Shown here piece after piece: positions 1-8,555 of a stretch of DNA of 64,000 nt (positions are counted from its first letter, which is position 1; each line of letters starts with the position of its first letter). Source of the DNA: Roseiarcus sp963813555 (GTDB lineage Bacteria; Pseudomonadota; Alphaproteobacteria; Rhizobiales; Beijerinckiaceae); contig CAWEZX010000002.1 of assembly GCA_963813555.1 (NCBI GenBank), positions 186,001-250,000 on the forward strand, in the 5' to 3' direction. Below the pieces are notes generated by a model. It worked only from the letters and a program-made list of their open reading frames with translations. It did not search any database and was not told the origin of the DNA. Both the position numbers and the translations under genes were made by a program.

Positions 1-986
1 TCTTGACCTTGATGCGAGGCATGAGCGCGCGCAGCGTCGGCCCGACCTGGCCGACAATTCCGAGGTCGACCGGGACGCGGCGCCCGATCGCCTGCGGGCG
101 GATATCGACCTGAGCGATGCGGGCGTCCTTGGGATAGAACGGGCGATAGGGGAAATCCGTGCCCAGCATCAAGAGCGCGTCGCAGGACTCCATGGCGTAA
201 TAGCCGGAGGAGAAGCCGATCAGGCCGGTCATGCCGACGTCATAGGGGTTGCTCCACTCGACGTGGTCCTTGCCGCCCATGGCGTGAACGATCGGCGCCT
301 TTACCGCCTCGGCGAATTGCATCAATTCGTCGTGCGCGCCCGCGCAGCCGCTGCCGCAGAGCAGGGTGACGCGCTCAGCCAAATCGATGAATTGCGCGAG
401 CTGAGTGAGCGACTGGTCCGACGGCGCGATCACGGGGTCAGCCGGCGCCAGTCCGGCTAGCTTTGGCGCCGGCGCCGGAACGGCGGCTTTCAGCGCCACG
501 TCGCCGGGGACGACGACAACGCTGACGCAGCGTTCCAGGATCGACCGGCGCACCGCGATCTCAAGCACACGCGGCATCTGCTCGGGAACTCGACACGAGC
601 TCGCAATAGCTCGAGCACTCTTGGAAGAGACGTTCGGGATGCGTCTCCTGGAAGTAGTGTGAACCGATCTCGGGCGAGGGGATTTGCGCGGCGATCGCCA
701 CCACCGGCACGCGCGTGCGTTGGCAGTCGAAGAGACCGTTGATGAGATGCAGATTGCCGGGGCCGCAGCTGCCGGCGCAGACGGCGAGGCCGCCCGTGAT
801 GTGGGCGTCGGCGCCGGCGGCGAAGGCCGCGACTTCCTCGTGGCGCACGTGCAGCCATTCGATGCCGCCGCGTCGGCGAATGGCGTCGGTGAATCCGTTC
901 AGGCTGTCGCCGACGACGCCGTAGACGCGTTTTACGCCTGCCGCGGCGAGAACTTCGACCATCTGGTCGGCGACGGTTTGGGCCAA
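1..986 (-). pseudogene. poxB: Pyruvate:quinone oxidoreductase (PoxB-type), frameshifted and cut by window edge
   Basis: ThDP- and FAD-dependent oxidation of pyruvate to acetate and CO2 at the membrane is the role of the family. The N-terminal ThDP-binding PYR domain is clear: a VGDSLNG motif, then VRHEEVAAFAAGA with the catalytic Glu, then CAGSCGPGNLHLINGL. Translation from the ATG at 986 runs to CELVSS and then hits a stop at 561. Shifting by one base near position 590-600 (a T/C run) continues with PEQMPRVLEIAVRRSILERC and an open central domain to the left edge (DALLMLGTDFPYRPFYP). The lesion behaves as a single inserted base. It may be a real mutation or a sequencing indel. The C-terminal ThDP domain lies outside the window. 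The gene diverges from another ThDP enzyme at 1166. Confidence 0.85.
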
Positions 987-1165
987 CGTTTCCTCCTTGG
1001 ATTAGCGGGGCGCGCGATTCCGCAACGATAAACGAAAACCGGACGGCGAAGGATAGGGCGGCGCGGCTTCACAGCGCCGATCTGTTCCTCCGCGAATGCG
1101 GTTGCTGGCGAGGCGGGAATGCGCCAGCGTGCGTGCGAAGGAATAGCGTCAAAGGAGCGCATCCG

Positions 1166-2812
1166 ATGAACGGCGCCGAGCTCATCGTTTCCGCGCTCGA
1201 GAACGAGGGCGTGCGGCAGATTTTCGGGGTTCCGGGCGAAGAAAACCTCGACGTTGTCGAAGCTTTGCGCCGCTCCAAGATCAAGCTCGTGCTGACTCGC
1301 CACGAGCAGGCGGCGGCTTTCATGGCGGCGACCCATGGGCGGCTCACCGGCAAGCCAGGGGTCTGCATCACCACGCTCGGCCCCGGCGCGCTCAACCTGA
1401 CAACCGGCGCGGCTTATGCGCTGCTCGGCGCCATGCCGATGGTGATGATCACCGGCCAGAAGGGCATCTTGAGCCGCAAACAGGCGGGCTTTCAGGTGGT
1501 CGACATCGTTTCGGCCATGACGCCGCTGACCAAGATGGCGGATCAGATCGTGAGCGCCGCGACCGTTCCGACAATGGTGCGGGAGGCTTTCCGCGTCGCG
1601 CAGCAGGAGCGGCCGGGCCCGGTTCATCTCGAACTGCCGGAAGACATCGCCCACGCGGCGGCGCCCGATATGGCTCCGATCCCGCCTCATCCGATTGATT
1701 TGCCGATCGCGTCCAGCGTGGCCCTCGACCGGGCGGCGCAACTCATCATCGACGCCCAGCGGCCGTTGATCATGCTGGGCGCGGCGGCGAGCCGGCCGCG
1801 CCTCGCCGACCCTCTCTCGGAATTCGTCAGGCGGGTGCAGATTCCGTTCTTCAACACGCAGATGGGCAAGGGCGCCGTGACGGGCGGGTCCGGTCTCTAC
1901 ATCGGCACCGCTGCTCTGTCGGAGCGCGACTACGTGCATCGTGCGATCGACCGCGCGGATCTGATCATCGCCATTGGCCACGACACGGTCGAGAAGCCGC
2001 CGTTCTTGATGGGGCCGGATGGGCCGACGGTGCTGCACGTCGGCTATCTGCCGGCCACGGTCGAGGAAGTGTTCTTTCCGCAAGCCGAGCTGGTCGGCGA
2101 CGTCGGCCCCAGCCTCACGCTGCTCGCCGACCGGCTCGAACATCGGCTGCCGAGGGCGAAAGCGCTGCTTGGCTTGCGCGAGGACATCCTCGCCCACATC
2201 GCCGATCGGGCGGAGGAAAGCCGCTATCCCCCGACGCCGCAGCGGATCGTCCACGATGTGCGCCAGGTGATGCCGGAGGACGGGATCGTCTGCCTCGACA
2301 ACGGCATGTACAAGATCTGGTTTGCGCGCAACTATCGCACTCATGTCGCCAACACGCTGCTGCTCGACAATGCGCTCGCCACTATGGGCGCTGGCCTGCC
2401 TTCGGCGATCATGGCCGCGCTTCTCAATCCGGACCGCCGCGTGCTCGCCGTCTGCGGTGACGGCGGCTTCATGATGAACTCGCAGGAGCTCGAGACGGCG
2501 GTGCGCGTGAAGCTCAATCTCGTCGTGCTGGTGTTGCAGGACAACGCCTACGGCATGATCCGCTGGAAGCAAGCCGTGGATGGGTTCCCGGATTTCGGCA
2601 TGACTTTCGGGGATCCCGACTTCGTCGCCTATGCAAGGGCCTACGGCGCAAAGGGCAGCCGCGTCGAGAGCGCAGACGGCCTAGCGCCCGCGCTCGAAGC
2701 CGCGTTTATGAGCGGCGGCGTGCATCTGGTGTCGACGCCTATCGACTATTCGGAGAATGAGCGGGTCCTGGTCGACGAATTGCGCGCGCAAGGCGCGGTA
2801 GGCGCCGGGTGA
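1166..2812 (+). CDS. Acetolactate synthase large subunit (AlsS/IlvB-type ThDP enzyme)
   Basis: The family condenses two pyruvates to 2-acetolactate plus CO2. The protein is 548 aa and intact. Visible are the PYR domain with RHEQAAAFMA (catalytic Glu about residue 47), the central domain, and the PP domain with the Mg/ThDP motif GDGGFMMNSQELETA (about residue 430) ending in the NxYGM segment of this superfamily. The start at 1166 is chosen over an upstream in-frame ATG at 1133 because AAAGGAG lies 8 bases before it and homology begins there. No small regulatory subunit gene is adjacent, so this resembles a catabolic, stand-alone acetolactate synthase. A related ThDP decarboxylase (oxalyl-CoA or sulfoacetaldehyde type) is less likely. 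It diverges from poxB across about 180 bp, which places two pyruvate-consuming enzymes back to back. Confidence 0.85.
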   Translation: MNGAELIVSALENEGVRQIFGVPGEENLDVVEALRRSKIKLVLTRHEQAAAFMAATHGRLTGKPGVCITTLGPGALNLTTGAAYALLGAMPMVMITGQKGILSRKQAGFQVVDIVSAMTPLTKMADQIVSAATVPTMVREAFRVAQQERPGPVHLELPEDIAHAAAPDMAPIPPHPIDLPIASSVALDRAAQLIIDAQRPLIMLGAAASRPRLADPLSEFVRRVQIPFFNTQMGKGAVTGGSGLYIGTAALSERDYVHRAIDRADLIIAIGHDTVEKPPFLMGPDGPTVLHVGYLPATVEEVFFPQAELVGDVGPSLTLLADRLEHRLPRAKALLGLREDILAHIADRAEESRYPPTPQRIVHDVRQVMPEDGIVCLDNGMYKIWFARNYRTHVANTLLLDNALATMGAGLPSAIMAALLNPDRRVLAVCGDGGFMMNSQELETAVRVKLNLVVLVLQDNAYGMIRWKQAVDGFPDFGMTFGDPDFVAYARAYGAKGSRVESADGLAPALEAAFMSGGVHLVSTPIDYSENERVLVDELRAQGAVGAG

Positions 2813-2822
2813 CACCCTGGGC

Positions 2823-3629
2823 CTAGCCAATGTGACGCTTGAGGAACGCTAAAGTTTCTTCGTTGAACTTGCTGACGTTCTCGTAGATCGGGGCGTGGGC
2901 GCACATCTCGAAAATGATGAGCTCACTATTCTGGATGCCGCTTCGGAACGGCTCGACGAAGCGGGTCGAGGTCACGATATCATGTTGGCCGAACGTGATT
3001 TGCGTCGGCGCTGTGATCTTGCCGAGCTGATCGAGCGCGTCATGGGCGATGACTGCGTCCGACTGACGAAGGAAGGCGTCGAGCGGCTGTTTCGGCCGGC
3101 TGCGGACAAAGGCGGCGAGTTGGTCGATGTATTCGGGCTTAGCGGCATAAAGCTCGGGTGTGAAACAGAACGGAAAGATCCCCTGGATGATCATCTCAGG
3201 GACGCTGCCGAGGCCCTTGGCGATGGTCTGCCAATCGCCGACGACGACCTTGAGAAACGGGTCGGTCTTCGGCCAGGAGGAGTGCAGCGACAGCGACTTG
3301 ACCCGCTCGGGATATTTGCTGGCGAGCCATAGGGCGGTCGCTCCGCCCAGCGACAGGCCGCTCACATGCGCCTTCTCGAGGCCGATGGCCTGCATGAAGC
3401 CTGCGACGTCGTCGGCGAACAATTCAGTCGAATAGGTTCCGGCCGGCTTGTCGGTCTCGCCCGCGCCGCGCAGGTCGAGCGAAATGCAAGTGAAATGCTT
3501 GGCGTAGTCGGCGACCTGGAATGCGTAACAGGCGTTGTCAGCGGCGAGATAAGGGATCAGCACAAGCGGCTCGCCCGATCCTTGGCTCTCGTAATTGATC
3601 GTGATGTCGTTGACCTTGACCTTGGGCAT
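2823..3629 (-). CDS. Alpha/beta hydrolase
   Basis: The 268-aa protein is a soluble alpha/beta-hydrolase fold enzyme. The nucleophile elbow is GLSLGG with Ser93. The acid is probably Asp217 (GQHDIVTS) and the base His245 (CAHAPIYEN). The N-terminal strand and the oxyanion region around PLVLIPYL, and the LDLRGAGETDKP segment, are typical of 3-oxoadipate enol-lactonase and haloperoxidase-like members, but the substrate cannot be deduced. The start at 3629 is preceded by GGGGAGG on the minus strand. No signal peptide is seen. It is transcribed toward the acetolactate synthase gene and separated by only 10 bases from its end, so the two are convergent. Confidence 0.85.
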   Translation of the reverse strand: MPKVKVNDITINYESQGSGEPLVLIPYLAADNACYAFQVADYAKHFTCISLDLRGAGETDKPAGTYSTELFADDVAGFMQAIGLEKAHVSGLSLGGATALWLASKYPERVKSLSLHSSWPKTDPFLKVVVGDWQTIAKGLGSVPEMIIQGIFPFCFTPELYAAKPEYIDQLAAFVRSRPKQPLDAFLRQSDAVIAHDALDQLGKITAPTQITFGQHDIVTSTRFVEPFRSGIQNSELIIFEMCAHAPIYENVSKFNEETLAFLKRHIG

Positions 3630-3677
3630 GGAGGCCTCCCCGCGTGACGCCGTCTTTTCTACACCAAGGCACTAAGC

Positions 3678-4724
3678 TCAAGCCTCGGACAAGGTCAATG
3701 CGCCGCGCCGCCGGCCTTCGTCCATGCCGACACGCCGCCCTCGATGTGGCGGGCCGAAGTCGAGGCCCTGATCCTGCGCCGCCTGCACCGCCATCGCGGA
3801 GCGCTCACCGAACGCGCAGTAGAAGACAATCGTTTTGCCCGACCGCGCGAGCTCATGGATCAGGCCGCCTTCGCCAATATTGTCCTTGAGCTCGCCATAG
3901 GGCGCGTGAAGCGAACCGGGAATGGCGCCGGCGCGCTCGCGCTCGGTCTTCTCGCGCAGGTCGATGAGCGCCACGTCCGGCCGTCCGACCAGCCCCTGCG
4001 CAGCTTGCGCCGACAAGGCCCACCCTTTGCGCGCCACATCCTCTTGATGCAGCCCCTGATGGATGTTGGCGGGAACGGCGACGTCCATCATCTTCGGATT
4101 GGGCAAGTGGAGGCTATCCATCAGCTTCACATATTCGTCGGCGTCGCGAACCTGGAGGCGCGGATTGAAGCGCTGCTCTTCGCCGATGGTGCTGACGGTG
4201 TCACCTTTGTAATCGTGCGCTGGAAAGACCATCGTCTCATGCGGCAGCCGCATCAGCCGCTGTAGACTCTCGTATTGCATCCGCGAATCGCCGTTTTGAA
4301 AGTCGGTCCGGCCGGTGCCGCGGATGAGCAGGGTGTCGCCGGTGAACACGCGGTCGCCGAAATGGAAGCTGTAGGAATCGTCGGTGTGGCCGGGCGTGTA
4401 AAGAACGTCGAGGCTCAAGCCCTCGACGCCGAGCTTGTCGCCGTCGGCGATCCGCATCGACACGACGTCGACCTTGCTCTGCTCGCCCATCACCGTGATG
4501 CAGCGCGTGCGGTCGCGCAATGCGCCTAAGCCGGTGATGTGGTCGGCGTGCAGATGCGTGTCGACGGCTTTCACCAGCTTGAGATCGAGCTCCTCCATCA
4601 GCTTGAGGTAGCGGTCGACCTTCTCGAGGACCGGATCAATGATGAGCGCTTCGCCGCCCCGCCGGCTGGCGAGCACGTAACTGTAGGTGCTCGAGACGCT
4701 GTCGAACAATTGCCGGAAGATCAT
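3678..4724 (-). CDS. Metallo-beta-lactamase fold hydrolase with C-terminal rhodanese domain (persulfide dioxygenase-like), frameshifted near the end
   Basis: The N-terminal domain (about 1-230) has the metal motif THLHADH (His57, His59, Asp61, His62), His113 in TPGHTDDS and Asp130 in FTGDTLL. This matches ETHE1-type persulfide dioxygenases that oxidise glutathione persulfide. A rhodanese domain follows (about 245-340) with the active-site Cys in YCAFGERS. Such fusions move sulfane sulfur in sulfide detoxification. After QAAQDQGLDFG the frame is wrong: one base further on the DNA encodes RHIEGGVSAWTKAGGAAH and stops at 3695, which is the normal rhodanese ending. A single extra base near 3755 therefore replaces the last ~20 residues. 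The active sites are unaffected. Confidence 0.85.
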   Translation of the reverse strand: MIFRQLFDSVSSTYSYVLASRRGGEALIIDPVLEKVDRYLKLMEELDLKLVKAVDTHLHADHITGLGALRDRTRCITVMGEQSKVDVVSMRIADGDKLGVEGLSLDVLYTPGHTDDSYSFHFGDRVFTGDTLLIRGTGRTDFQNGDSRMQYESLQRLMRLPHETMVFPAHDYKGDTVSTIGEEQRFNPRLQVRDADEYVKLMDSLHLPNPKMMDVAVPANIHQGLHQEDVARKGWALSAQAAQGLVGRPDVALIDLREKTERERAGAIPGSLHAPYGELKDNIGEGGLIHELARSGKTIVFYCAFGERSAMAVQAAQDQGLDFGPPHRGRRVGMDEGRRRGALTLSEA

Positions 4725-4821
4725 GCGCGCCCTCCCAACGCCGCGCGATTTTCGAGCTCCCGCGGCCTCTATTTCAACAGCGCTTCATAGCACATCTTGC
4801 CTGACCGGTCGTCCCCAATCC

Positions 4822-5133
4822 TCACGGGACCACGTCTTCAATCACCTCGTAGTGCCGCACGCTTCGATCGAAATCGACGAGCGCTGCAATCGCGCCGGGT
4901 TCAACGATCGCCTTGGCGATATCGCTCCCGGCGAAATCCTGGATTGCGCCGATCGTTCGCCAGCGCGTGAGAACGAGAAATTCAATTGTATCGCCGATCT
5001 GACGCTTGCTGAGTTGTGCGCCCAGAAATCCGGGAACGCGCGCCAACTCCGGAAGCACCTTCGTGCGAAAGTGTGTCGGGTAAGCGTCGGCTTGCAATGG
5101 GCTTGCGCGTCCGCGCCATTCGCGAAGGATCAT
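4822..5133 (-). CDS. ABM-domain (antibiotic biosynthesis monooxygenase-like) small protein
   Basis: This is a 103-aa soluble protein of the dimeric alpha/beta-barrel ABM fold. The N-terminus MILREWRGRA, the HFRTKVLPELARVPGFLGAQL segment and the EFLVLTRWRTIGAIQDFAG segment follow the usual strand-helix-strand pattern of this family, whose members include heme-degrading and quinone-forming monooxygenases. No cofactor-binding residue can be read off, so the reaction is unknown. It stands alone, 97 bp from the start of the metallohydrolase and 45 bp from the serine hydrolase end, all on the minus strand. Confidence 0.75.
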   Translation of the reverse strand: MILREWRGRASPLQADAYPTHFRTKVLPELARVPGFLGAQLSKRQIGDTIEFLVLTRWRTIGAIQDFAGSDIAKAIVEPGAIAALVDFDRSVRHYEVIEDVVP

Positions 5134-5178
5134 CGGGAGCCTATGACGATGCGGGCCTTGAAGGAGTTCCGTCCTTGA

Positions 5179-6489
5179 TCATTTCGCCGTCGGAGCCCCG
5201 GACGTTTCGATCAGATGGGCCTGCTGCAACGCCATGAACGCGCCTCCGATCACAGTGGGACCGAACTGGTCCTCGCCGTTCGGCGGCCGGCTGTTGACGG
5301 AGCCGGTGATGAGCAGATCGTCCTGCGGCCAATAGGCGAAGATCGTCCGGAAGCCGAGCGTTTCGCCCTCGTAGAACCAATAGGCGCCGCCCAGTTCTTT
5401 CCGATAGGAACGTGCCAGACCGAGCCCGAAGCCAGCCGGATCCTCGGCGGTCACGTCGTGAAGCGGCAGGCCGGTCTTGTCCGAGACCAATGTCGTCATC
5501 TCGCCGAGTTGCGTCTCGGGAATGACGTGCTTCTGAAACAGCGCGCGAATCCATAAAGCGAGATCGCGCGGGTTCGAGATGATCGCTCCCGCCTCCCCAG
5601 CCCAGGACAGGTTCTGGGTTCCCAGGTCCTTACCGATCAACGGAGCGAGCGTCGAAACGTGGCAAGGCTGCGGTTGGTAAATCAGGCAATCCTGCAGCAT
5701 GTAGAGACCGCGCGGCACCCGCGACATGTGAGGTCCCGCGGCCGCCGGGCCTGGATGCGGTCCGTCGGCGTAGAACATGTCGTGCAGCCCGAGCGGCTCG
5801 AGGATCATCGTCGTCAGCGCCTGCTCGTAGTTCATGCCCGAAGCCGCTTCGATGATGAGGCCGGCGAGGATGTAGTTGGTGTTGGAATAAAACCATCCCG
5901 TGCTCGGGGGAAAATGCTTGCCGTTGCCGGGGTCGACGAAACCGATCAGGTCCTTGTCGCTGAACTGATGATGGATGTCGGCGACCTCAATCTCTCCGAT
6001 CTCGACCGTCTCCGAGTAGTTGGGGATGCCACTCACCATGTGGAGCAGCGAGCGGATGGTCACGTCCTTCCATGCCGGATATTGCGGCAGCCAGCGCCCG
6101 ATCGTGTCATCGAGCCTGAGCTTGCCAGCTGCTTCGAGCTTGAGGATCAGCGCGGCGGTGAATTCCTTGGTGTTGCTGCCGATGTCGAACAACGTGTCGG
6201 GGCCGATCGGCTTTTTGTCGCTGAGCCCGTTGTCGCCGGAATAGACCGCAAGGATCGGATGTCCGCCGCCGCGATCCACCTGCAACGCGGCGCCGGAAAA
6301 CCCCTCGATCGACCCGCGCTGTTTGACATAGGCGTCAAGGATTTGCTGCAGTTGCGCGGTAATCGCGGCGTCGTCGGCTCGCGCGGGAGCGCACGAAAAG
6401 TCAAACGCGCCGAAGAGCGCCAGAGCGACGAACGTCCATCGAGGCAATTTTTCTCTCCAAGGTGTTCGATCGCCCGCCATAAGGGCCAT
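5179..6489 (-). CDS. Secreted class C beta-lactamase-family serine hydrolase
   Basis: The 436-aa protein has an N-terminal signal sequence (hydrophobic residues about 18-32, then APARADD), so it is probably periplasmic. The penicillin-binding catalytic motifs are present: S-x-x-K as Ser105-NT-Lys108 in FDIGSNTKEF, and Y-x-N as Tyr201-S-Asn203 in WFYSNTN. The rest follows the AmpC/esterase EstB/D-aminopeptidase superfamily, with RSLLHMVSGIPNY after the first motif. Members hydrolyse beta-lactams, esters or D-amino-acid peptides, and the substrate here is not predictable. A nearby internal ATG (residue 4) is an equally possible start. It appears monocistronic. Confidence 0.85.
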   Translation of the reverse strand: MALMAGDRTPWREKLPRWTFVALALFGAFDFSCAPARADDAAITAQLQQILDAYVKQRGSIEGFSGAALQVDRGGGHPILAVYSGDNGLSDKKPIGPDTLFDIGSNTKEFTAALILKLEAAGKLRLDDTIGRWLPQYPAWKDVTIRSLLHMVSGIPNYSETVEIGEIEVADIHHQFSDKDLIGFVDPGNGKHFPPSTGWFYSNTNYILAGLIIEAASGMNYEQALTTMILEPLGLHDMFYADGPHPGPAAAGPHMSRVPRGLYMLQDCLIYQPQPCHVSTLAPLIGKDLGTQNLSWAGEAGAIISNPRDLALWIRALFQKHVIPETQLGEMTTLVSDKTGLPLHDVTAEDPAGFGLGLARSYRKELGGAYWFYEGETLGFRTIFAYWPQDDLLITGSVNSRPPNGEDQFGPTVIGGAFMALQQAHLIETSGAPTAK

Positions 6490-6660
6490 AGTTCGGCAGG
6501 ATACCAGAACGCATTGGAGGGATCGATGCGGTCAAGGCGCCTTTCTCGTCCCGCTCGTAGCTGATTGCGAAGCTGTCCCTGTCGAAGTAACGATTGAAGT
6601 GTTGGTGTCGACCCGCCCGAATGCGAAAACCAGTAGGCGCCGCCGTAGAGGTCCCCGGCT

Positions 6661-6903
6661 ATGGGAAACGTTCGACTTCGATTCTGGGCGGAATGCGCTC
6701 TCGCCGGCCTGGCCGCGGTCCTTGCAGTCTTGACAGCGATATCGCCCGATTGGATCGAGTTGCTGTTTGGCGCCGACCCGGACGGCGGCGACGGGTCAGC
6801 TGAGTGGGGCATAGTGGCCGCGCTCGCTGTCGTCGCCATCATATTCGCACTCCTCGCCCGGTTCGACTACAGGCGGCTACCGGTTCCCTCCAAGCAATAT
6901 TGA
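6661..6903 (+). CDS. Small two-helix inner-membrane protein
   Basis: This 80-aa protein has two predicted transmembrane helices (about residues 10-30 and 50-68). They flank a short acidic Gly/Asp-rich loop (FGADPDGGDGS), and a basic tail follows. I recognise the layout as a widespread short hypothetical membrane protein of rhizobial genomes, sometimes mislabelled as a transporter permease. No catalytic or binding motif is visible. It diverges from the serine hydrolase and has no operon partner. Function unknown. Confidence 0.65.
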   Translation: MGNVRLRFWAECALAGLAAVLAVLTAISPDWIELLFGADPDGGDGSAEWGIVAALAVVAIIFALLARFDYRRLPVPSKQY

Positions 6904-7032
6904 GAGCATTGCGTTGACGCGCCCGCCGCGCCCGCTGCGCGGTATGGCTCGCACTGTGGTCAAGTCGTCAAACTTGCCCTCGGCTCGGGGCGTGTCGGAC
7001 GAAAATGAATTCTCATCCGCAGGAGACGAACA

Positions 7033-7532
7033 ATGAACGAGGAATCGAAGTTCCCGACAGATGCGGCCAGCGCCGACACGCCGCAGGCGTCGGCTGCCGA
7101 GCGCGCCGACAGGTCCTGAAGGGCGCCGCGACGCTGGCCACGGCGATCGCTCTTGGAGGAGAGGCGAGCGCCGAGGACCTGAAGACGGCGACGTCGCCCG
7201 GTGGCGCGCGCGAGGTGACGCTGACCCTCCAGCAGATGGATATTTCGGTTCAACCAGTTGGTGAGCGGTTCAATGTTACGTTGTCGATCCGGAAGAATTC
7301 GGCGGGCAATGCCGAAGTTGAAATCCCGACCATCGAGCGGGTGTTCAACTCAAGCAAAGATAGTCCGAATTTTGCCCGCACCGACTTTCCGACGTTGCTT
7401 CCTGAACCGCCAGCCGGGGACAAGGTGTCTCCCTATGCCTACCCCAAGCTTCCAGACGATTATCCTCTGGGCGACTTCATCGATACTGTGGGCAACGCGA
7501 TACCGGTCGAGTTTCGTCCTGCCAGCGGCTGA
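7033..7532 (+). pseudogene. Tat-signal-bearing exported protein of unknown function, frameshifted in the leader
   Basis: An ATG at 7033 opens MNEESKFPTDAASADTPQ and would stop at about 7119. The previous reading phase then supplies RRQVLKGAATLATAIALGG, a twin-arginine leader, followed by a 125-aa mature region rich in beta-type and proline segments and ending EFRPASG. A single missing base near 7105, just before the twin Arg, explains this. Without it the leader would read SAAExRRQVLKGAA. The mature region is not a family I recognise. An alternative start at 7005 gives the uninterrupted frame but no sensible leader. The protein would be periplasmic if made. Confidence 0.5.
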
Positions 7533-7650
7533 GGACGGCTTTCGTCGCCGTTGTGATAGGCGAATTCGATCTCGATCGAGCCGTGGTCGTTGAGTTCGGC
7601 GGATCCGTCGCCAGAGACTTCGTCCATTTCGTCGAACCCCTGCCACGTAC
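7480..7650 (-). pseudogene. Fragment of a small conserved hypothetical protein
   Basis: Minus-strand translation gives WQGFDEMDEVSGDGSAEL then an IEIEFAYHNGDE segment. I recognise these as the conserved C-terminal half of a short alphaproteobacterial hypothetical protein. Downstream the frame changes (AVLSRWQDETRP lies one phase over), and no good start is present upstream in the same phase. It lies tail to tail with the Tat protein, overlapping its end. It is probably a remnant. No function is known for the family. Confidence 0.4.
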
Positions 7651-7682
7651 AGCGGCGCGTTCCGCCTCTTCGGCGCAAATCC

Positions 7683-8543
7683 CTAATCCGCCGATATCCT
7701 GCGAACGCTTGTGACTTTGCCGCCGCCGTTGGCGGCGATTCGCTCGCGCGCTTGCGCCAGCGGCTCGCTCACCGTCTTCATGTGCCAGCCGTTGGCGTGA
7801 AGCAACGTGGCGGAATCGCGCATGATTCCGACATGCCCCTTCCAGAACATGAGATCGCCGCGCGCGAGCGGCGATCTCGGGTCGTCGAGCGCGATCGGCT
7901 TGCCCAGGCCCGCCTCCATCATGTCGCTGTCGCGCGGCGACGCGACCCCCGCTGCGGTCAGCGCCGTCTGGACCAGGCCCGAGCAATCGACGCCCTCCGA
8001 CGTCCGGCCGCCCCAGAGATAGGGCGTCTCGAGAAAAAGCTCGGCGACCGCGACAAAATCCGGTTCGCGCGCCCCCAGCTCCATGAGAGCGCGCGACCAG
8101 ACGTAAAGCCCGTCCTCCGTGACTGAGAAATCGCCCTCCTGTTGCATGATCGTTAGCTGCGCGCCGAGCGCGAGCGCCATACGCGGGCGCAGCTTGATGG
8201 CAGGGCCTGGATAGGCGTGCGTACGCAGCGCCGCGACCCGATGGGTCGGCTCGGACGGCGCTCCCAGCGCCGCGCAGGCAAGGTAGCCGACATAAAGGTC
8301 ACGCTCGAGCTGCGCCCAGGCCCACCCGTCCTGCTCGTCGTAAACGGTGACGCTTTCGCCGTGGAGCGCCTCGGTTTCCAGCGGCGCGTCCGCTTGCGGA
8401 GAACGCCTGAGCGGCGCGCTCGCGGCGATGATCCGCATCCCTCGCCCTTTCACGAAACGCGGCGCCTCGACGAGACCGCGCAGATGTTCCGCCGCGAGGT
8501 CGGCGCGGGCAGGGGTCAATCGGCGATCGAATGGGGCGGACAT
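7683..8543 (-). CDS. NlpC/P60-family peptidoglycan endopeptidase
   Basis: The 286-aa protein has bacterial SH3-like segments (about 35-150) followed by an NlpC/P60 Cys-peptidase domain. The catalytic triad is visible as Cys187 in GVDCSGL, His237 in WKGHVGIM and His249 in LLHANGWH. Family members cleave the gamma-D-Glu-diaminopimelate bond in peptidoglycan stems. No signal peptide is evident at the chosen start. The related dipeptidyl-peptidase VI type is cytoplasmic and works on recycled muropeptides. The start lies 13 bp after the cyclase stop, so the two genes may be co-transcribed. Confidence 0.85.
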   Translation of the reverse strand: MSAPFDRRLTPARADLAAEHLRGLVEAPRFVKGRGMRIIAASAPLRRSPQADAPLETEALHGESVTVYDEQDGWAWAQLERDLYVGYLACAALGAPSEPTHRVAALRTHAYPGPAIKLRPRMALALGAQLTIMQQEGDFSVTEDGLYVWSRALMELGAREPDFVAVAELFLETPYLWGGRTSEGVDCSGLVQTALTAAGVASPRDSDMMEAGLGKPIALDDPRSPLARGDLMFWKGHVGIMRDSATLLHANGWHMKTVSEPLAQARERIAANGGGKVTSVRRISAD

Positions 8544-8555
8544 GAACGCTCGAAC

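Noticed and set aside
932..2572. 546-aa minus-strand ORF
   Set aside because: It is antisense to the acetolactate synthase gene, has the His/Arg/Asp-rich composition of a shadow frame and shows no domain.
6490..6660. Possible tail of another hydrolase on the minus strand (GGAYWFSHSGG)
   Set aside because: It resembles a segment of the neighbouring serine hydrolase only over a few residues, and no phase gives a coherent protein.
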